Shown in pieces: positions 45,607 through 54,688 of a stretch of 64,000 nucleotides of DNA (the first letter of the stretch is position 1; every line of letters starts with the position of its first letter). Origin of the DNA: Clostridium carboxidivorans P7 (GTDB taxonomy: Bacteria > Bacillota > Clostridia > Clostridiales > Clostridiaceae); contig NZ_CP011803.1 of the NCBI RefSeq assembly GCF_001038625.1, forward strand, positions 3,286,001-3,350,000. Direction: 5' to 3'. The notes under the pieces are model-generated. The model was not told the DNA's origin and ran no database searches. It saw only the letters and a list, made by a program, of their open reading frames with translations. The position numbers and the translations under genes are program-made.

Positions 45607-47451
45607 TTATCCTAATATTGCTTTTATATCTTCTTCTGGAGTGCTCACAGGAGCTATTCCAAATTTTTCTACCAACACATTAATTACATTTGGTGATAAA
45701 AATGCTGGTAATGATGGTCCTAATTTTATACCTTTAATACCTAAAGAAAGTAATGTAAGTAATATACAAACTGCTTTCTGTTCGTACCAAGATAAAATTA
45801 ATGATAATGGTAAATCATTTACTCCACAATTGAAAGCTTCTGCTAATGCTAATGCAATTTTTACTGCTGAATAAGCATCATTACATTGTCCCACATCTAA
45901 AAGTCTTGGAAGACCTGCTACTGTTCCAAAATCAAGTTTATTGAATCTATATTTACCACAAGCTAATGTTAATATTACAGTATCCTTTGGAAGAGATGTA
46001 GCTAATTCAGTATAGTAATTTCTTCCTGATTTTGCACCATCACATCCACCTATTAAGAAGAAATGCTTAATAGCTCCACTCTTAACAGCTTCTATAATTT
46101 CATTAGCATGGCTTAATGTAGCGTTGTGTCCAAAACCTACTAATATTGATTTTTCTTCTTCATCCTCAGTCCATCCACCAAGTGCTAAAGCTTTTTCTAT
46201 AATTTCTGTAAAATCTTTCTTTCCATTTACTTCTTCAATATGTGTAGCACCAGGCCAAGCTACTACACTAGTTGTATATATTCTATCCATATAGTTGTCT
46301 TTTGGTTTTTGTATACAATTTGTTGTCATAAGTACACAACCTGGAATGTTATCAAATTCTTTTTGCTGATCCTGCCATGCACCACCGTAATTTCCTACTA
46401 AATGAGGATATTTATTTAATTCTGGATACGCATGAGCTGGAAGCATTTCTCCATGAGTATATATATCTATTCCTTTTCCTTCTGTTTGCTCTAATAGTTC
46501 TTTTAAATCCTTCAAATCATGTCCTGAAACTACTATGAAAGGACCTTTTTTCTTAGTAACTAAAACATTAGTAGGTGATGGATTACCATAAGCTCCTGTA
46601 TTAGCACCATCTAGTAATTCCATTACTTTAAAGTTTACTTGTCCAAGTTCCATAGCTAGTCCTAGCCAATCGTTTATATCTAGCTTATTATTTAAAGTAG
46701 CTGATAGAGCCTTGTAGAAAAATTTATTTACTTCTTCATTTTTCTTTCCTAAAATAAAAGCATGATGAGCATAAGCTGCCATTCCTTTTAATCCATATAT
46801 TGACAATTCTTTTAAAGATCTTATATCTTCATTTACAGTACTATCTGCCATTATACCAAATTTTTTTGCATCATTTATCATCTCTTCTTTAGATTCTGGT
46901 GCTTTATAATCTGCTCCGGCAAATACTTCTGAAACTTCTCCAGCTAAAGCTTTAACTTCAATCTTTATGCTATTAGCTTCTTTTACTAATTCTACTAATT
47001 TATCTTCATCAAAATTTACATTTGTAAGAGTGGTAAATAATGAATCCATAGTGAACTTGTCTATTTTGTCCCCTAATACTATTCCCTTTTCTATAGCTTT
47101 ATTTCCATAGAAACCAATACCTTTAAGTTGATGTATTAAAAGATCTTGAAGTGCTGCAACTTTAGAATTCTTTCCACAAACACCTGCTTTTGTACACCCT
47201 TTTCCTCCTGCAGTCTGTTCACATTGATAACAAAACATATCTAATGCTTCTGTTGAATCTTCTAAACCTTTATTTAACTTTTTAAGTAAATCCTCTAAAT
47301 TTATTCCATGAACACCAACTGCTTGTTCTAAAGATTCCATTTGTGATGATGGACATCCTACACAGCCCATTCCATGTGACATTAAGATTTCTACTGCATT
47401 GGGATTTATTTTCAATATATCCCCTATTAACGTATCCTTAGTAATTCTCAT
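45607..47451 (-). CDS. hcp: Hybrid-cluster protein (hydroxylamine reductase) with N-terminal DUF1858 domain
   Basis: The 614-residue protein starts with a DUF1858 domain of about 60 residues (TKDTLIGDILKINPNAVEIL, MGCVGCPSSQMESLEQA), then the full prismane protein: MFCYQCEQTAGGKGCTKAGVCGK near residue 72 for the first Fe-S cluster, and further ligands in GGCDGAKSGRNYYTE and LACGKYRFNKL. Hcp reduces hydroxylamine and NO and is linked to nitrosative stress and protein S-nitrosylation. The DUF1858 extension is a known variation in anaerobes and may add a redox or docking site through its CxxC. The start follows AGGAGGGTG. Confidence 0.95.
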   Translation of the reverse strand: MRITKDTLIGDILKINPNAVEILMSHGMGCVGCPSSQMESLEQAVGVHGINLEDLLKKLNKGLEDSTEALDMFCYQCEQTAGGKGCTKAGVCGKNSKVAALQDLLIHQLKGIGFYGNKAIEKGIVLGDKIDKFTMDSLFTTLTNVNFDEDKLVELVKEANSIKIEVKALAGEVSEVFAGADYKAPESKEEMINDAKKFGIMADSTVNEDIRSLKELSIYGLKGMAAYAHHAFILGKKNEEVNKFFYKALSATLNNKLDINDWLGLAMELGQVNFKVMELLDGANTGAYGNPSPTNVLVTKKKGPFIVVSGHDLKDLKELLEQTEGKGIDIYTHGEMLPAHAYPELNKYPHLVGNYGGAWQDQQKEFDNIPGCVLMTTNCIQKPKDNYMDRIYTTSVVAWPGATHIEEVNGKKDFTEIIEKALALGGWTEDEEEKSILVGFGHNATLSHANEIIEAVKSGAIKHFFLIGGCDGAKSGRNYYTELATSLPKDTVILTLACGKYRFNKLDFGTVAGLPRLLDVGQCNDAYSAVKIALALAEAFNCGVNDLPLSLILSWYEQKAVCILLTLLSLGIKGIKLGPSLPAFLSPNVINVLVEKFGIAPVSTPEEDIKAILG

Positions 47452-47631
47452 ATTTCACCCTCCTAAATATAATAACTTTTTATTCATTTTGTTTTTCTAT
47501 CTTATGATTTTATTTTACTAATTTTATACTTTAAAATCGGTAACCTAGGTTACAAATTTAAAATTAGAGGATAAAATTTTTATTTATGGATAACATATAC
47601 GTAATTAAAATTTAGAAAGGAGACTTTAAAA

Positions 47632-47778
47632 TTGGATAAAGAAACAAAAGAGTTATTTAGCCAAATAAATTCAGAGTTAAAAGAAATAAATTCAAGATTA
47701 AAACATATAGAAATAGAAGCATCTAATGGGAATTATACCTATACTGATACTGATATAAATTCAAAAACAAAAAAGTAG
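47632..47778 (+). CDS. Small coiled-coil-like protein (48 aa), unknown
   Basis: A TTG at 47632, nine bases after GGAG, opens 48 codons: MDKETKELFSQINSELKEI, then a heptad-like NSRLKHIEIEASNG and a polar tail. The pattern of Leu and Ile suggests a short amphipathic helix. No family was recognised. It lies between hcp and a secreted-protein gene, both on the other strand. Confidence 0.6.
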   Translation: MDKETKELFSQINSELKEINSRLKHIEIEASNGNYTYTDTDINSKTKK

Positions 47779-47853
47779 AGCAAAATCTTAATTTTACCCT
47801 ACTAATAAAACATATTTAAAAATTTTTATTGAATTATAATTAAACTTACCAAA

Positions 47854-49344
47854 TTATTGTTGAGGTACATACATAAAGTATGAAATAGGATCCTTTGTTT
47901 CTGTAGCAAAATTTATGTTTCTCTTATGATAAGGATCTCCCTCATATTCGTTTCCTTGATTATCACATATATATGCATATTCATGAGAATTTGGATCTAC
48001 CCATCTCATAAAGGTGTATGTATGTGTTGGACCTGAAGAATCATAAGCTATAGTAAAGCATATATCTCCTGATCTAAGTTCATCCAAATTTGTGCTTTTC
48101 ACCCATCCACGACTCAATAGTTCATTTGTAAGTGTGCGTGTGTTAGCTACACTCTCTGGTAAATCACTAAGTCCTGCTCTTCTTAAAGCTTCACTGGCAA
48201 AATATGCACAATTGTTGCTTAAATCTCCACCGTGTAGTTCTATTGCTCTTGTCATTACAGATTGTCTATTATCTGCATTTGAAAGATAGTTATATAAATT
48301 TTTCTGAAAATCAGAATGAGTTTTTATTTCTGGAGCAGTTATTGTTAGGTTTAAAACTGCTTTTACTAAACAGCCTTCGGCTGTTCCATAATAAGTGTAT
48401 TTTCCTGGTTCTCTATTTGTAGTAATAGGGTTGTCCCACTTTACTTTTACCTTTACAACTTTTCCATCTGATGTTACACCATCAATTGTATCTGGTGCAG
48501 TAAAATTATCATATTGTTTAGCAGTCAAATTAATATCCTTTGTAGAGTCTATCTTTAATTCATCTGTTGCACTACTTGGTGAATCTAAACCAGTTATTGT
48601 CAAATTTAAACGTACTTTTTTTGAATATCCATCAATAACTCCATAATAAGTATACGTTCCTGGTTTACTTGAAACATCTACATGCTTGTCCCACGAAACA
48701 TTTACCTTCTTAGTTGTTCCATCAGACATAGTTGCATTTATTGTAGTTGGAAAACTAAATTTATCATTTTCTTTTATAGTTACATTAACATCATCTATAT
48801 AAGATATTAATGTGTCTGTTTTTACTGGTGCTGAAGCAGTTTGTCCAGCTGTTTTAAACTCCACATAAACCGGGTTATTTAATGACTTATTATTTTTAGA
48901 CTTAAGATCTTTGTCAATAATTAATGAATAATTACTATTAGGATCACAATGTGAAGAAATAGTAACTACAGTATCATTTTCACTTAAAGATACACTTGAG
49001 GTTGTCTCAACTCCAGTATCCTTGTTTATAATTTTTATTTTATCTTTTACTAAACTAGAATCCAGTGGCATATTAAACCTTATTTTCCATACTTTATCCA
49101 CAGGAACATCTACCTTAGAAATTGAATTTAGTCCTGCAATATCTGCGTTCACATACTTAGAATCTTTTGTACTTTTTTGTAAATTTTCATTATCTATATT
49201 ATTAACAGCTTTTGAAGAAACTGTTGTAATGGCACTTGAATTTGCTGTATCATTTGCTGCTGCAAAAACCATATCATTTTTTATGGCTTGAGAAAAAATA
49301 ATACATCCACACATTATAAGTATTTTTATTACACTTTTTTTCAT
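47854..49344 (-). CDS. Secreted protein: SbsA-type Ig domain, two Big_4-like domains, C-terminal peptidase/amidase-like domain
   Basis: The 496-residue protein has a signal peptide (about 1-28), an SbsA-type Ig-like domain (about 70-165; VPVDKVWKIRFNMPLD, NSNYSLIID), two tandem bacterial Ig-like domains (about 180-350; each with VKVSWD-like and PGTYTYYG strands) and a C-terminal region of about 140 residues with NCAYFASEALRRAGL (Cys) and later THTYTFMRW (His). This Cys-His pattern resembles CHAP/amidase-type wall hydrolases. ATG 49344 is preferred; an in-frame TTG at 49353 sits too close to GGAG. Confidence 0.8.
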   Translation of the reverse strand: MKKSVIKILIMCGCIIFSQAIKNDMVFAAANDTANSSAITTVSSKAVNNIDNENLQKSTKDSKYVNADIAGLNSISKVDVPVDKVWKIRFNMPLDSSLVKDKIKIINKDTGVETTSSVSLSENDTVVTISSHCDPNSNYSLIIDKDLKSKNNKSLNNPVYVEFKTAGQTASAPVKTDTLISYIDDVNVTIKENDKFSFPTTINATMSDGTTKKVNVSWDKHVDVSSKPGTYTYYGVIDGYSKKVRLNLTITGLDSPSSATDELKIDSTKDINLTAKQYDNFTAPDTIDGVTSDGKVVKVKVKWDNPITTNREPGKYTYYGTAEGCLVKAVLNLTITAPEIKTHSDFQKNLYNYLSNADNRQSVMTRAIELHGGDLSNNCAYFASEALRRAGLSDLPESVANTRTLTNELLSRGWVKSTNLDELRSGDICFTIAYDSSGPTHTYTFMRWVDPNSHEYAYICDNQGNEYEGDPYHKRNINFATETKDPISYFMYVPQQ

Positions 49345-49626
49345 TAAATTCAATCACTCCAATGCTTAAAATTTAGTACACCTAATAGTTTACATCTTTT
49401 TTTCATAATTTTCAACCTACATTTGCTAAAAAGCCTCAAAATTAGCAAATTCGCATTTTGCAATATTTATCTATATGTGATTTAATACATGTTTTACATA
49501 CAAATTTTGAGTGATAATTCATAAAATATACATATATGAAAATTAGTATAAAAAATCTATTATTTTACTAATTATTTTGTGATATTATATAATTAGTGAT
49601 TTTACTTTTAATAAAGAGGTGTTTAT

Positions 49627-50838
49627 ATGAATACTTCAAAAAAATACAAATTAGAGGAATTAATAGACATAATATCTGTACAGCACATTCAGGATAAATT
49701 TTCAAAGTTAACCAATATGTCTACAATAACAGTAAATGAAAAGGGAACCCCTATAGTAAACCCAAGTAATTTTTCCGAATTTTGTAACCTTATAAGAAGT
49801 TCTGAAGAAGGCTTTAAAAAATGTATTAATTGCGATGCTAATGGAGGATTAAAGTCTATTTCATCAAGAAAACCCGAAATTTATACTTGTCATGCAGGAC
49901 TTACAGATTTCTCTGCACCTATAATAGTAAACAATTACTATTTAGGAGCTATGCTTTGTGGACAAGTATTTGTTAAGGAAAAAAACAACAGAAATTTTAT
50001 TAACATAAAAGAACTTAGTGATAAATTTTCCTTACCATGTGAAAAACTTGAAGCTGCTTTAGATAAGGTAATTGTATTAGAATATAATAAAATAATAGAT
50101 ATGGCAGAATTTCTCTACCTATTTGCTAATTTAATTGCTAAAATGGGCATGTCAAATTTAATTCAGGGTGAACTCTTAGATGAAACAAAAGAAAAAATGA
50201 AATTTCAACAATTAGCCAAAGATATGCAGCTTAAGTCTTTGCAGGCTCAAGTAAATCCTCACTTTTTATTTAATACATTAAATACTATAGCTAGAATGTC
50301 TCTTATAGAAGACGCTCCAAATACTGAAAAACTCATATATGCTCTTTCTGACATCCTTAGATATAGTCTCAAAAATTCAGATAATATGGTTCAATTAAAT
50401 ACAGAAATAGACAATATAGAAAAATACCTTTTCATCCAAACTACTAGATACAGTGATAGAATAAATTTTGAAATAGATGTTCCTGAAAACATTGGACATT
50501 ACAAGATTCCTGTGATGACACTTCAGCCCTTAGTAGAAAATGCCATAATACATGGTCTTGAACCCAAAAAGGATCCTGGATTAGTTACTATAAAGGCTAA
50601 AATCTTTAATGGTAATATAAATGTAGAAATATCTGATAATGGAGTGGGTATGACGCCTGAAAAAATAAATCTCATAATTAACAATACCACTACTTTACCA
50701 TCTAATACTACTGGTCTAGGTATTCAAAACGTGAATGGAAGAATAAAATACTATTTTGGTCCGGAATTTGGTATTAAAATAGAAAATAATTATCCTATAG
50801 GAACAAAAGTATCTGTTACTATACCTGCTATAATTTAA
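49627..50838 (+). CDS. PocR-domain sensor kinase of the LytS/YesM type
   Basis: The 403-residue soluble kinase starts with a PocR domain (about 8-175) with FCNLIRSSEEGFKKCINCD and YTCHAGLTDFSAPIIVN, whose Cys and His residues suggest metal or small-molecule binding. It has a His_kinase region with LQAQVNPHFLFNTLNTIARM (phospho-His) and an ATPase domain (MTLQPLVENAIIHGL, VEISDNGVGM). PocR domains are known from glycerol and propanediol regulators. No TM segment is present, so the signal is inside the cell. It precedes an AraC-type response regulator by 54 bp and lies about 1.5 kb from the ugp-type operon. Confidence 0.9.
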   Translation: MNTSKKYKLEELIDIISVQHIQDKFSKLTNMSTITVNEKGTPIVNPSNFSEFCNLIRSSEEGFKKCINCDANGGLKSISSRKPEIYTCHAGLTDFSAPIIVNNYYLGAMLCGQVFVKEKNNRNFINIKELSDKFSLPCEKLEAALDKVIVLEYNKIIDMAEFLYLFANLIAKMGMSNLIQGELLDETKEKMKFQQLAKDMQLKSLQAQVNPHFLFNTLNTIARMSLIEDAPNTEKLIYALSDILRYSLKNSDNMVQLNTEIDNIEKYLFIQTTRYSDRINFEIDVPENIGHYKIPVMTLQPLVENAIIHGLEPKKDPGLVTIKAKIFNGNINVEISDNGVGMTPEKINLIINNTTTLPSNTTGLGIQNVNGRIKYYFGPEFGIKIENNYPIGTKVSVTIPAII

Positions 50839-50892
50839 AATAAGGTTTATTTAGTATTTAATACAAATATTATTATATGGGAGGTATGTTTT

Positions 50893-51636
50893 TTGTATAA
50901 GCTACTTATTGCTGAAGATGAATCCTTAGAACGTAAAGCTTTAAGAATTATTCTCCAAAAAAAATTTGATAATGTAGAAATAATTAATGATGCAAAAACA
51001 GGCATAGAAGCTATAGATTTGGCTTATAAGTACAGACCTGAAATAATTATTATGGATATAAAAATGCCCGAAAAAAATGGTATAGAAGCCTTAGAATCTA
51101 TTACTCAATTTCTTCCTTACGTTAAAACTATAATTTTAACAGCCTATAATGATTTTGACTTTGCTAAAAGAGCTATACAACTAGGCGTAATTGATTACAT
51201 TCTAAAACCAGCTAGACCTTCTGAATTATATCAATCTATGGATAAAGTTATGGGGTTATTGCCAAATATTAATGATAACTTCGTTGATGTACCATCTTCT
51301 TCTAAATCAGATCCCATTAATGAAGCTATAAATTATATTCATAAAAATTTCAATAACAATATAAGCTTAGAATCTGTATCATCACATGTATATTTAAACC
51401 CTCAATACTTTAGTCGATATTTTAAAAGTCATACTGGGGTTAATTTTATTGATTATGTTTCACAAATACGTATACAAGAAGCAAAAAAACTATTAGCTTC
51501 CACCAATAAGAGTATAAGTAATATATCATTATCCGTAGGATACATAGATCCTTCATACTTCAGCAAAGTATTTATAAAGTATGAAGGTGTAGCTCCCCAT
51601 AAGTACAGATGGGTTGTAAATCATGATCGTGCTTAA
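50893..51636 (+). CDS. AraC-type response regulator (YesN-like)
   Basis: The 247-residue protein has a receiver (LLIAEDESLERKALRIIL, phospho-Asp in IIIMDIKMPEKNG, ILTAYND, DYILKPARP) and a C-terminal AraC helix-turn-helix pair (ISLESVSSHVYLNPQYFSRYFK, ISNISLSVGYIDPSYFSKVFIKYEGVAPHKYR). The start is TTG 50893 behind GGGAGG. It is the partner of the PocR-domain kinase. Such pairs in clostridia control glycerol-type metabolism or sugar uptake; the nearby ugp-type operon is a candidate target (inference). Confidence 0.92.
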   Translation: MYKLLIAEDESLERKALRIILQKKFDNVEIINDAKTGIEAIDLAYKYRPEIIIMDIKMPEKNGIEALESITQFLPYVKTIILTAYNDFDFAKRAIQLGVIDYILKPARPSELYQSMDKVMGLLPNINDNFVDVPSSSKSDPINEAINYIHKNFNNNISLESVSSHVYLNPQYFSRYFKSHTGVNFIDYVSQIRIQEAKKLLASTNKSISNISLSVGYIDPSYFSKVFIKYEGVAPHKYRWVVNHDRA

Positions 51637-51677
51637 AAGTATTTTATAATTATTCATTAAGTTATGTTTTGAATCCA

Positions 51678-51710
51678 AAAGGAGGCACTTTTAAAGCAGC
51701 TTCCTTTTTT
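51678..51710 (+). terminator. Terminator after the response regulator
   Basis: AAGGAGGC and GCTTCCTT pair with one G-T mismatch and are followed by TTTT, about 45 bp past the stop. Confidence 0.65.
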
Positions 51711-51777
51711 AATTAGCTTTATTTATTTTTCCATTACACACAAATTTACAAATAAAAATCTAATTTTTTATCGAAAA

Positions 51778-51802
51778 ATAAAAAAAGACCTGCCGCAGGC
51801 AG
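51778..51802 (-). terminator. Terminator after the 46-aa ORF
   Basis: On the minus strand CTGCC-TGC-GGCAG is followed by GTC and a run of T, directly after the small gene's stop. Confidence 0.75.
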
Positions 51803-51943
51803 CTACTTCAATGGTCTTCTAGTTTTGCTACTTGTTATGTTAATCTTTTGAGTAGTCTTAGCTCTTTTTTCAAGACTATCAAGGGATTCACATAAACATT
51901 CTTCGATAACATCGGATGTTATCAATGTTAATTTTTTATTCAA
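51803..51943 (-). CDS. Small protein (46 aa), unknown
   Basis: A TTG at 51943 after GAAGGTG opens 46 codons: MNKKLTLITSDVIEECLCE, then a charged helix SLDSLEKRAKTTQK and a basic tail SSKTRRPLK. A terminator follows immediately, which supports a real transcript. Two Cys (CLC) near residue 16 are notable. No family was recognised. Confidence 0.65.
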   Translation of the reverse strand: MNKKLTLITSDVIEECLCESLDSLEKRAKTTQKINITSSKTRRPLK

Positions 51944-52029
51944 TTTTTCACCTTCTTTGTGTTCAATATCCTTTTATTATATACCTATTATTAAAATATG
52001 TCAATAGCTTATATAGTTTTCCAATTCAT

Positions 52030-52289
52030 AGGACAGAGGACAGTGACGGATGATTTTTCTCCACTTCACTACGAAAAATCTTTAATTTTAAAAAAACGTG
52101 AGTTTTTTGTTTTTAAGAAATGCTTTCTAAGCAAACAAAATTATCTAAAAATCATAGATTTTAGCTTGCTGCTAATAAGCGATGTTTTGCTTTAGCAAAA
52201 CAAGCGTAAAAATAAATTAGTTTTCTGACGTAAGGAGGAAAACTCACCTTCATTGTCCTCTGTCCTCTGTCCTCTGTCAATTGTCCTCT
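52030..52289. repeat. GAGGACA-bordered inverted-repeat element, copy 3 (260-bp class)
   Basis: It starts AGGACAGAGGACAGTGACGG and ends CCTTCATTGTCCTCTG with further TGTCCTC units. Same length and interior layout as copy 1 (GATTTTAGCTT.. and TTTTGCTTTAGCAAAA). It lies 77 bp downstream of the ugpC gene end. No ORF. Confidence 0.85.
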
Positions 52290-52365
52290 GAAAAAGTTGC
52301 GTTGCATTATGCTTATATTAAATCAAAATCTTATATGTGTGAAAGTTGAGTTAATAATATCTATC

Positions 52366-53478
52366 TTAAAATATTACATTTTGTGTTTCACTATCAAAAC
52401 CATGAATATATCCATTATCTACAGCAACTTTTACCTTATCCCCTACTTTTAACTCTATATCTACTGCTATCTTTGCTATAACATTATATTCTTTTAACTT
52501 TAAGTGCAAATATGTTTCTGCACCTAAGAATTCAACTAGCATTATTTCAGCTTCCATTACAATATAATGTTCTTGTTTTTCTTTTACACTTTCTATCAAA
52601 TGTATATGTTCTGGTCTTACACCTAATTTTATAGTTTTATCCACATACCCTTCTTTTTTTAATTGCTCACCTTTATCTTCACTAAATTGAAAATCATTTT
52701 CCTGTATTCTTCCAAAAATTTTACCACTTTTTTTAATAACTTGTACATCAATAAAATTCATTTGAGGACTTCCTATAAAACCAGCTACAAACATATTAGT
52801 CGGATTATTATAAATCTCCATTGGAGATCCAACTTGTTGAACTATTCCATTATTCATTACTACAATTTTAGTTCCCATTGTCATAGCTTCAGTTTGATCA
52901 TGAGTAACATATATAAAAGTAGTGTTTAATTTTTTATGCAGCTTAGCAATCTCTGTTCTCATTGTTACTCTAAGTTTAGCATCTAAATTAGATAGGGGTT
53001 CATCCATTAAAAATACCTTTGGTTCTCTAACTATAGCTCTTCCTAGTGCAACTCTTTGCCTTTGTCCACCGGATAACTCTTTAGGTTTTCTACTTAAAAG
53101 ATTGTCAAGGCCTAAAATTCCAGCTGCTTCTTTAACCCTTTTATCTATTTGCTCCTTACGAACTTTATTTAGTTCCAATGAAAAAGCCATATTCTTATAT
53201 ACACTCATATGAGGATATAGTGCATAATTTTGAAACACCATTGCGATATCCCTATCTTTAGGTTCAACATTATTAACTAGATTGTCTCCTATATAAAGTT
53301 CTCCTTGAGAAATATCTTCCAATCCTGCTATCATTCTAAGAGTAGTAGACTTTCCACATCCTGAAGGTCCAACTAATACAACAAATTCTTTATCTTCAAT
53401 TTCTAAATTCAAATTTTTTACTGCGCTATATCCATTTTCATAATATTTATTAATATTTTTTAAGCTTAATTTAGCCAT
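52366..53478 (-). CDS. ugpC: ABC transporter ATPase, UgpC/MsmK family
   Basis: The 370-residue ATPase has Walker A GPSGCGKST, signature LSGGQRQRVALGRA, Walker B VFLMDEPLSNLDA and the C-terminal TOBE-type regulatory domain (LGVRPEHIHLI). It energises the two permeases encoded upstream. With ugpA, ugpE, ugpB and a glycerophosphodiesterase it forms a glycerol-3-phosphate/glycerophosphodiester importer. This family can serve several sugar transporters, so specificity comes from context. Start follows GGAAGG, 15 bp past ugpQ. Confidence 0.93.
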   Translation of the reverse strand: MAKLSLKNINKYYENGYSAVKNLNLEIEDKEFVVLVGPSGCGKSTTLRMIAGLEDISQGELYIGDNLVNNVEPKDRDIAMVFQNYALYPHMSVYKNMAFSLELNKVRKEQIDKRVKEAAGILGLDNLLSRKPKELSGGQRQRVALGRAIVREPKVFLMDEPLSNLDAKLRVTMRTEIAKLHKKLNTTFIYVTHDQTEAMTMGTKIVVMNNGIVQQVGSPMEIYNNPTNMFVAGFIGSPQMNFIDVQVIKKSGKIFGRIQENDFQFSEDKGEQLKKEGYVDKTIKLGVRPEHIHLIESVKEKQEHYIVMEAEIMLVEFLGAETYLHLKLKEYNVIAKIAVDIELKVGDKVKVAVDNGYIHGFDSETQNVIF

Positions 53479-53493
53479 ACTGTCTACCTTCCT

Positions 53494-54219
53494 TTACAAA
53501 ATCTTTTTTAATCTATCTGGATAATTTGTTATGATCCCATCTATTCCTAACTCTATAAGCTTTTTCATATGTGTTTCTTCATTCACTGTATATGTATTAA
53601 TTTTTATTCCATTTTTCTTAATACAAGTTACTATTTTTTCATTCATTACTGATGGATAAAACGGATGAAGTGCATCTGCTCCTACTGTTTTTACATAATC
53701 TTGTACATTATAAAGAGTTGCTGCACTTAGCAGCCCTGTTCTAATATTGCTATCATATTCCTTTACTCTCACCATTGAATAATGATTAAAAGACGACAAT
53801 ATCACATTATTTTGCAAATTGTATTCATAAACTTTTTCTATTACTTTTTTCTCAAGTTCACCATAATGTATTACATCATTTTTAAGTTCCAAATTTATTA
53901 ATAAACTTTTATCCCTTACATAATCTAAAAATTCATCAATAGCAGGAATTTTTTCTTTTTCAAATTCCTCACCAAACTTAATTCCTGCATCAAATTTACA
54001 TAGTTCCTCATAACTATAATCATTAATAAAACCGCTGCCATTTGTAGTTCTATCTATAGTTTCATCATGACAAATAACTATAATTCCATCCCTTGTCATG
54101 TGCAAATCTGTTTCAATTCCATCACAACCTGCTTCTACAGCTTTTTTAAATGCAAGCATAGTGTTTTCAGGATAGTTACCACTAAATCCTCTATGTGCAA
54201 TATTTAAACTTTTTTTCAT
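53494..54219 (-). CDS. ugpQ: Glycerophosphodiester phosphodiesterase (cytosolic)
   Basis: The 241-residue TIM-barrel enzyme hydrolyses glycerophosphodiesters to glycerol-3-phosphate and an alcohol. Visible are NIAHRGFSGNYPENTM (catalytic His, Arg, Glu), DGIETDLHMTRDG and VICHDETIDRTTNGSG. It has no signal peptide, matching cytosolic UgpQ rather than secreted GlpQ. ATG 54219 follows AAAGGAG by nine bases; the in-frame start at 54243 lacks a site. The region upstream, between it and ugpB, is filled by a repeat element. Confidence 0.92.
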   Translation of the reverse strand: MKKSLNIAHRGFSGNYPENTMLAFKKAVEAGCDGIETDLHMTRDGIIVICHDETIDRTTNGSGFINDYSYEELCKFDAGIKFGEEFEKEKIPAIDEFLDYVRDKSLLINLELKNDVIHYGELEKKVIEKVYEYNLQNNVILSSFNHYSMVRVKEYDSNIRTGLLSAATLYNVQDYVKTVGADALHPFYPSVMNEKIVTCIKKNGIKINTYTVNEETHMKKLIELGIDGIITNYPDRLKKIL

Positions 54220-54351
54220 GTATAAGATCTCCTTTATATTCATTACAAACTATTTGATTTAAAGGAATTGGGGCTGTTGCACTAAGTATAACTTAATTTT
54301 TGTATATGCAATTTTGATTTAATATGAGTATAATGTGACATAACTTTTTCA

Positions 54352-54572
54352 GAGGACAGAGGACAGTGAAGGATGATTTTTCTTCGCTTTGCTACGAAAA
54401 ATCTTTAATTAAACTTTTAATGACTTGTTTCGCTAAATCGAAACATTGCTGACTAATATAAGTTTAAAGCTCATTTTGCGTTAGCAAAACAATCTTTAGA
54501 AATAAATTAGTTTTCTGACGTAAGGAGGAAAACTCACCTTCATTGTCCTCTGTACTCTGTCAAATGTCCTCT
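54352..54572. repeat. GAGGACA-bordered inverted-repeat element, copy 4 (221-bp class), inside the ugp operon
   Basis: It starts GAGGACAGAGGACAGTGAAGG and ends CCTTCATTGTCCTCTG plus partial units. The interior resembles copy 2 (TTTCGCTAAATCGAAA). Its left flank, GACATAACTTTTTC, is close to the outer end of element A. It lies between ugpB and ugpQ, which are otherwise co-directional. Confidence 0.85.
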
Positions 54573-54688
54573 AAAAAACGCTTCGCATTTTTTAAAATTG
54601 TGAAAGTTGAATATATAACATATTTTATTACTTATCTTAATGCACCATCCTTATCCCCTTGATTTAAGCTTAAACTAGTTTTAATGAA

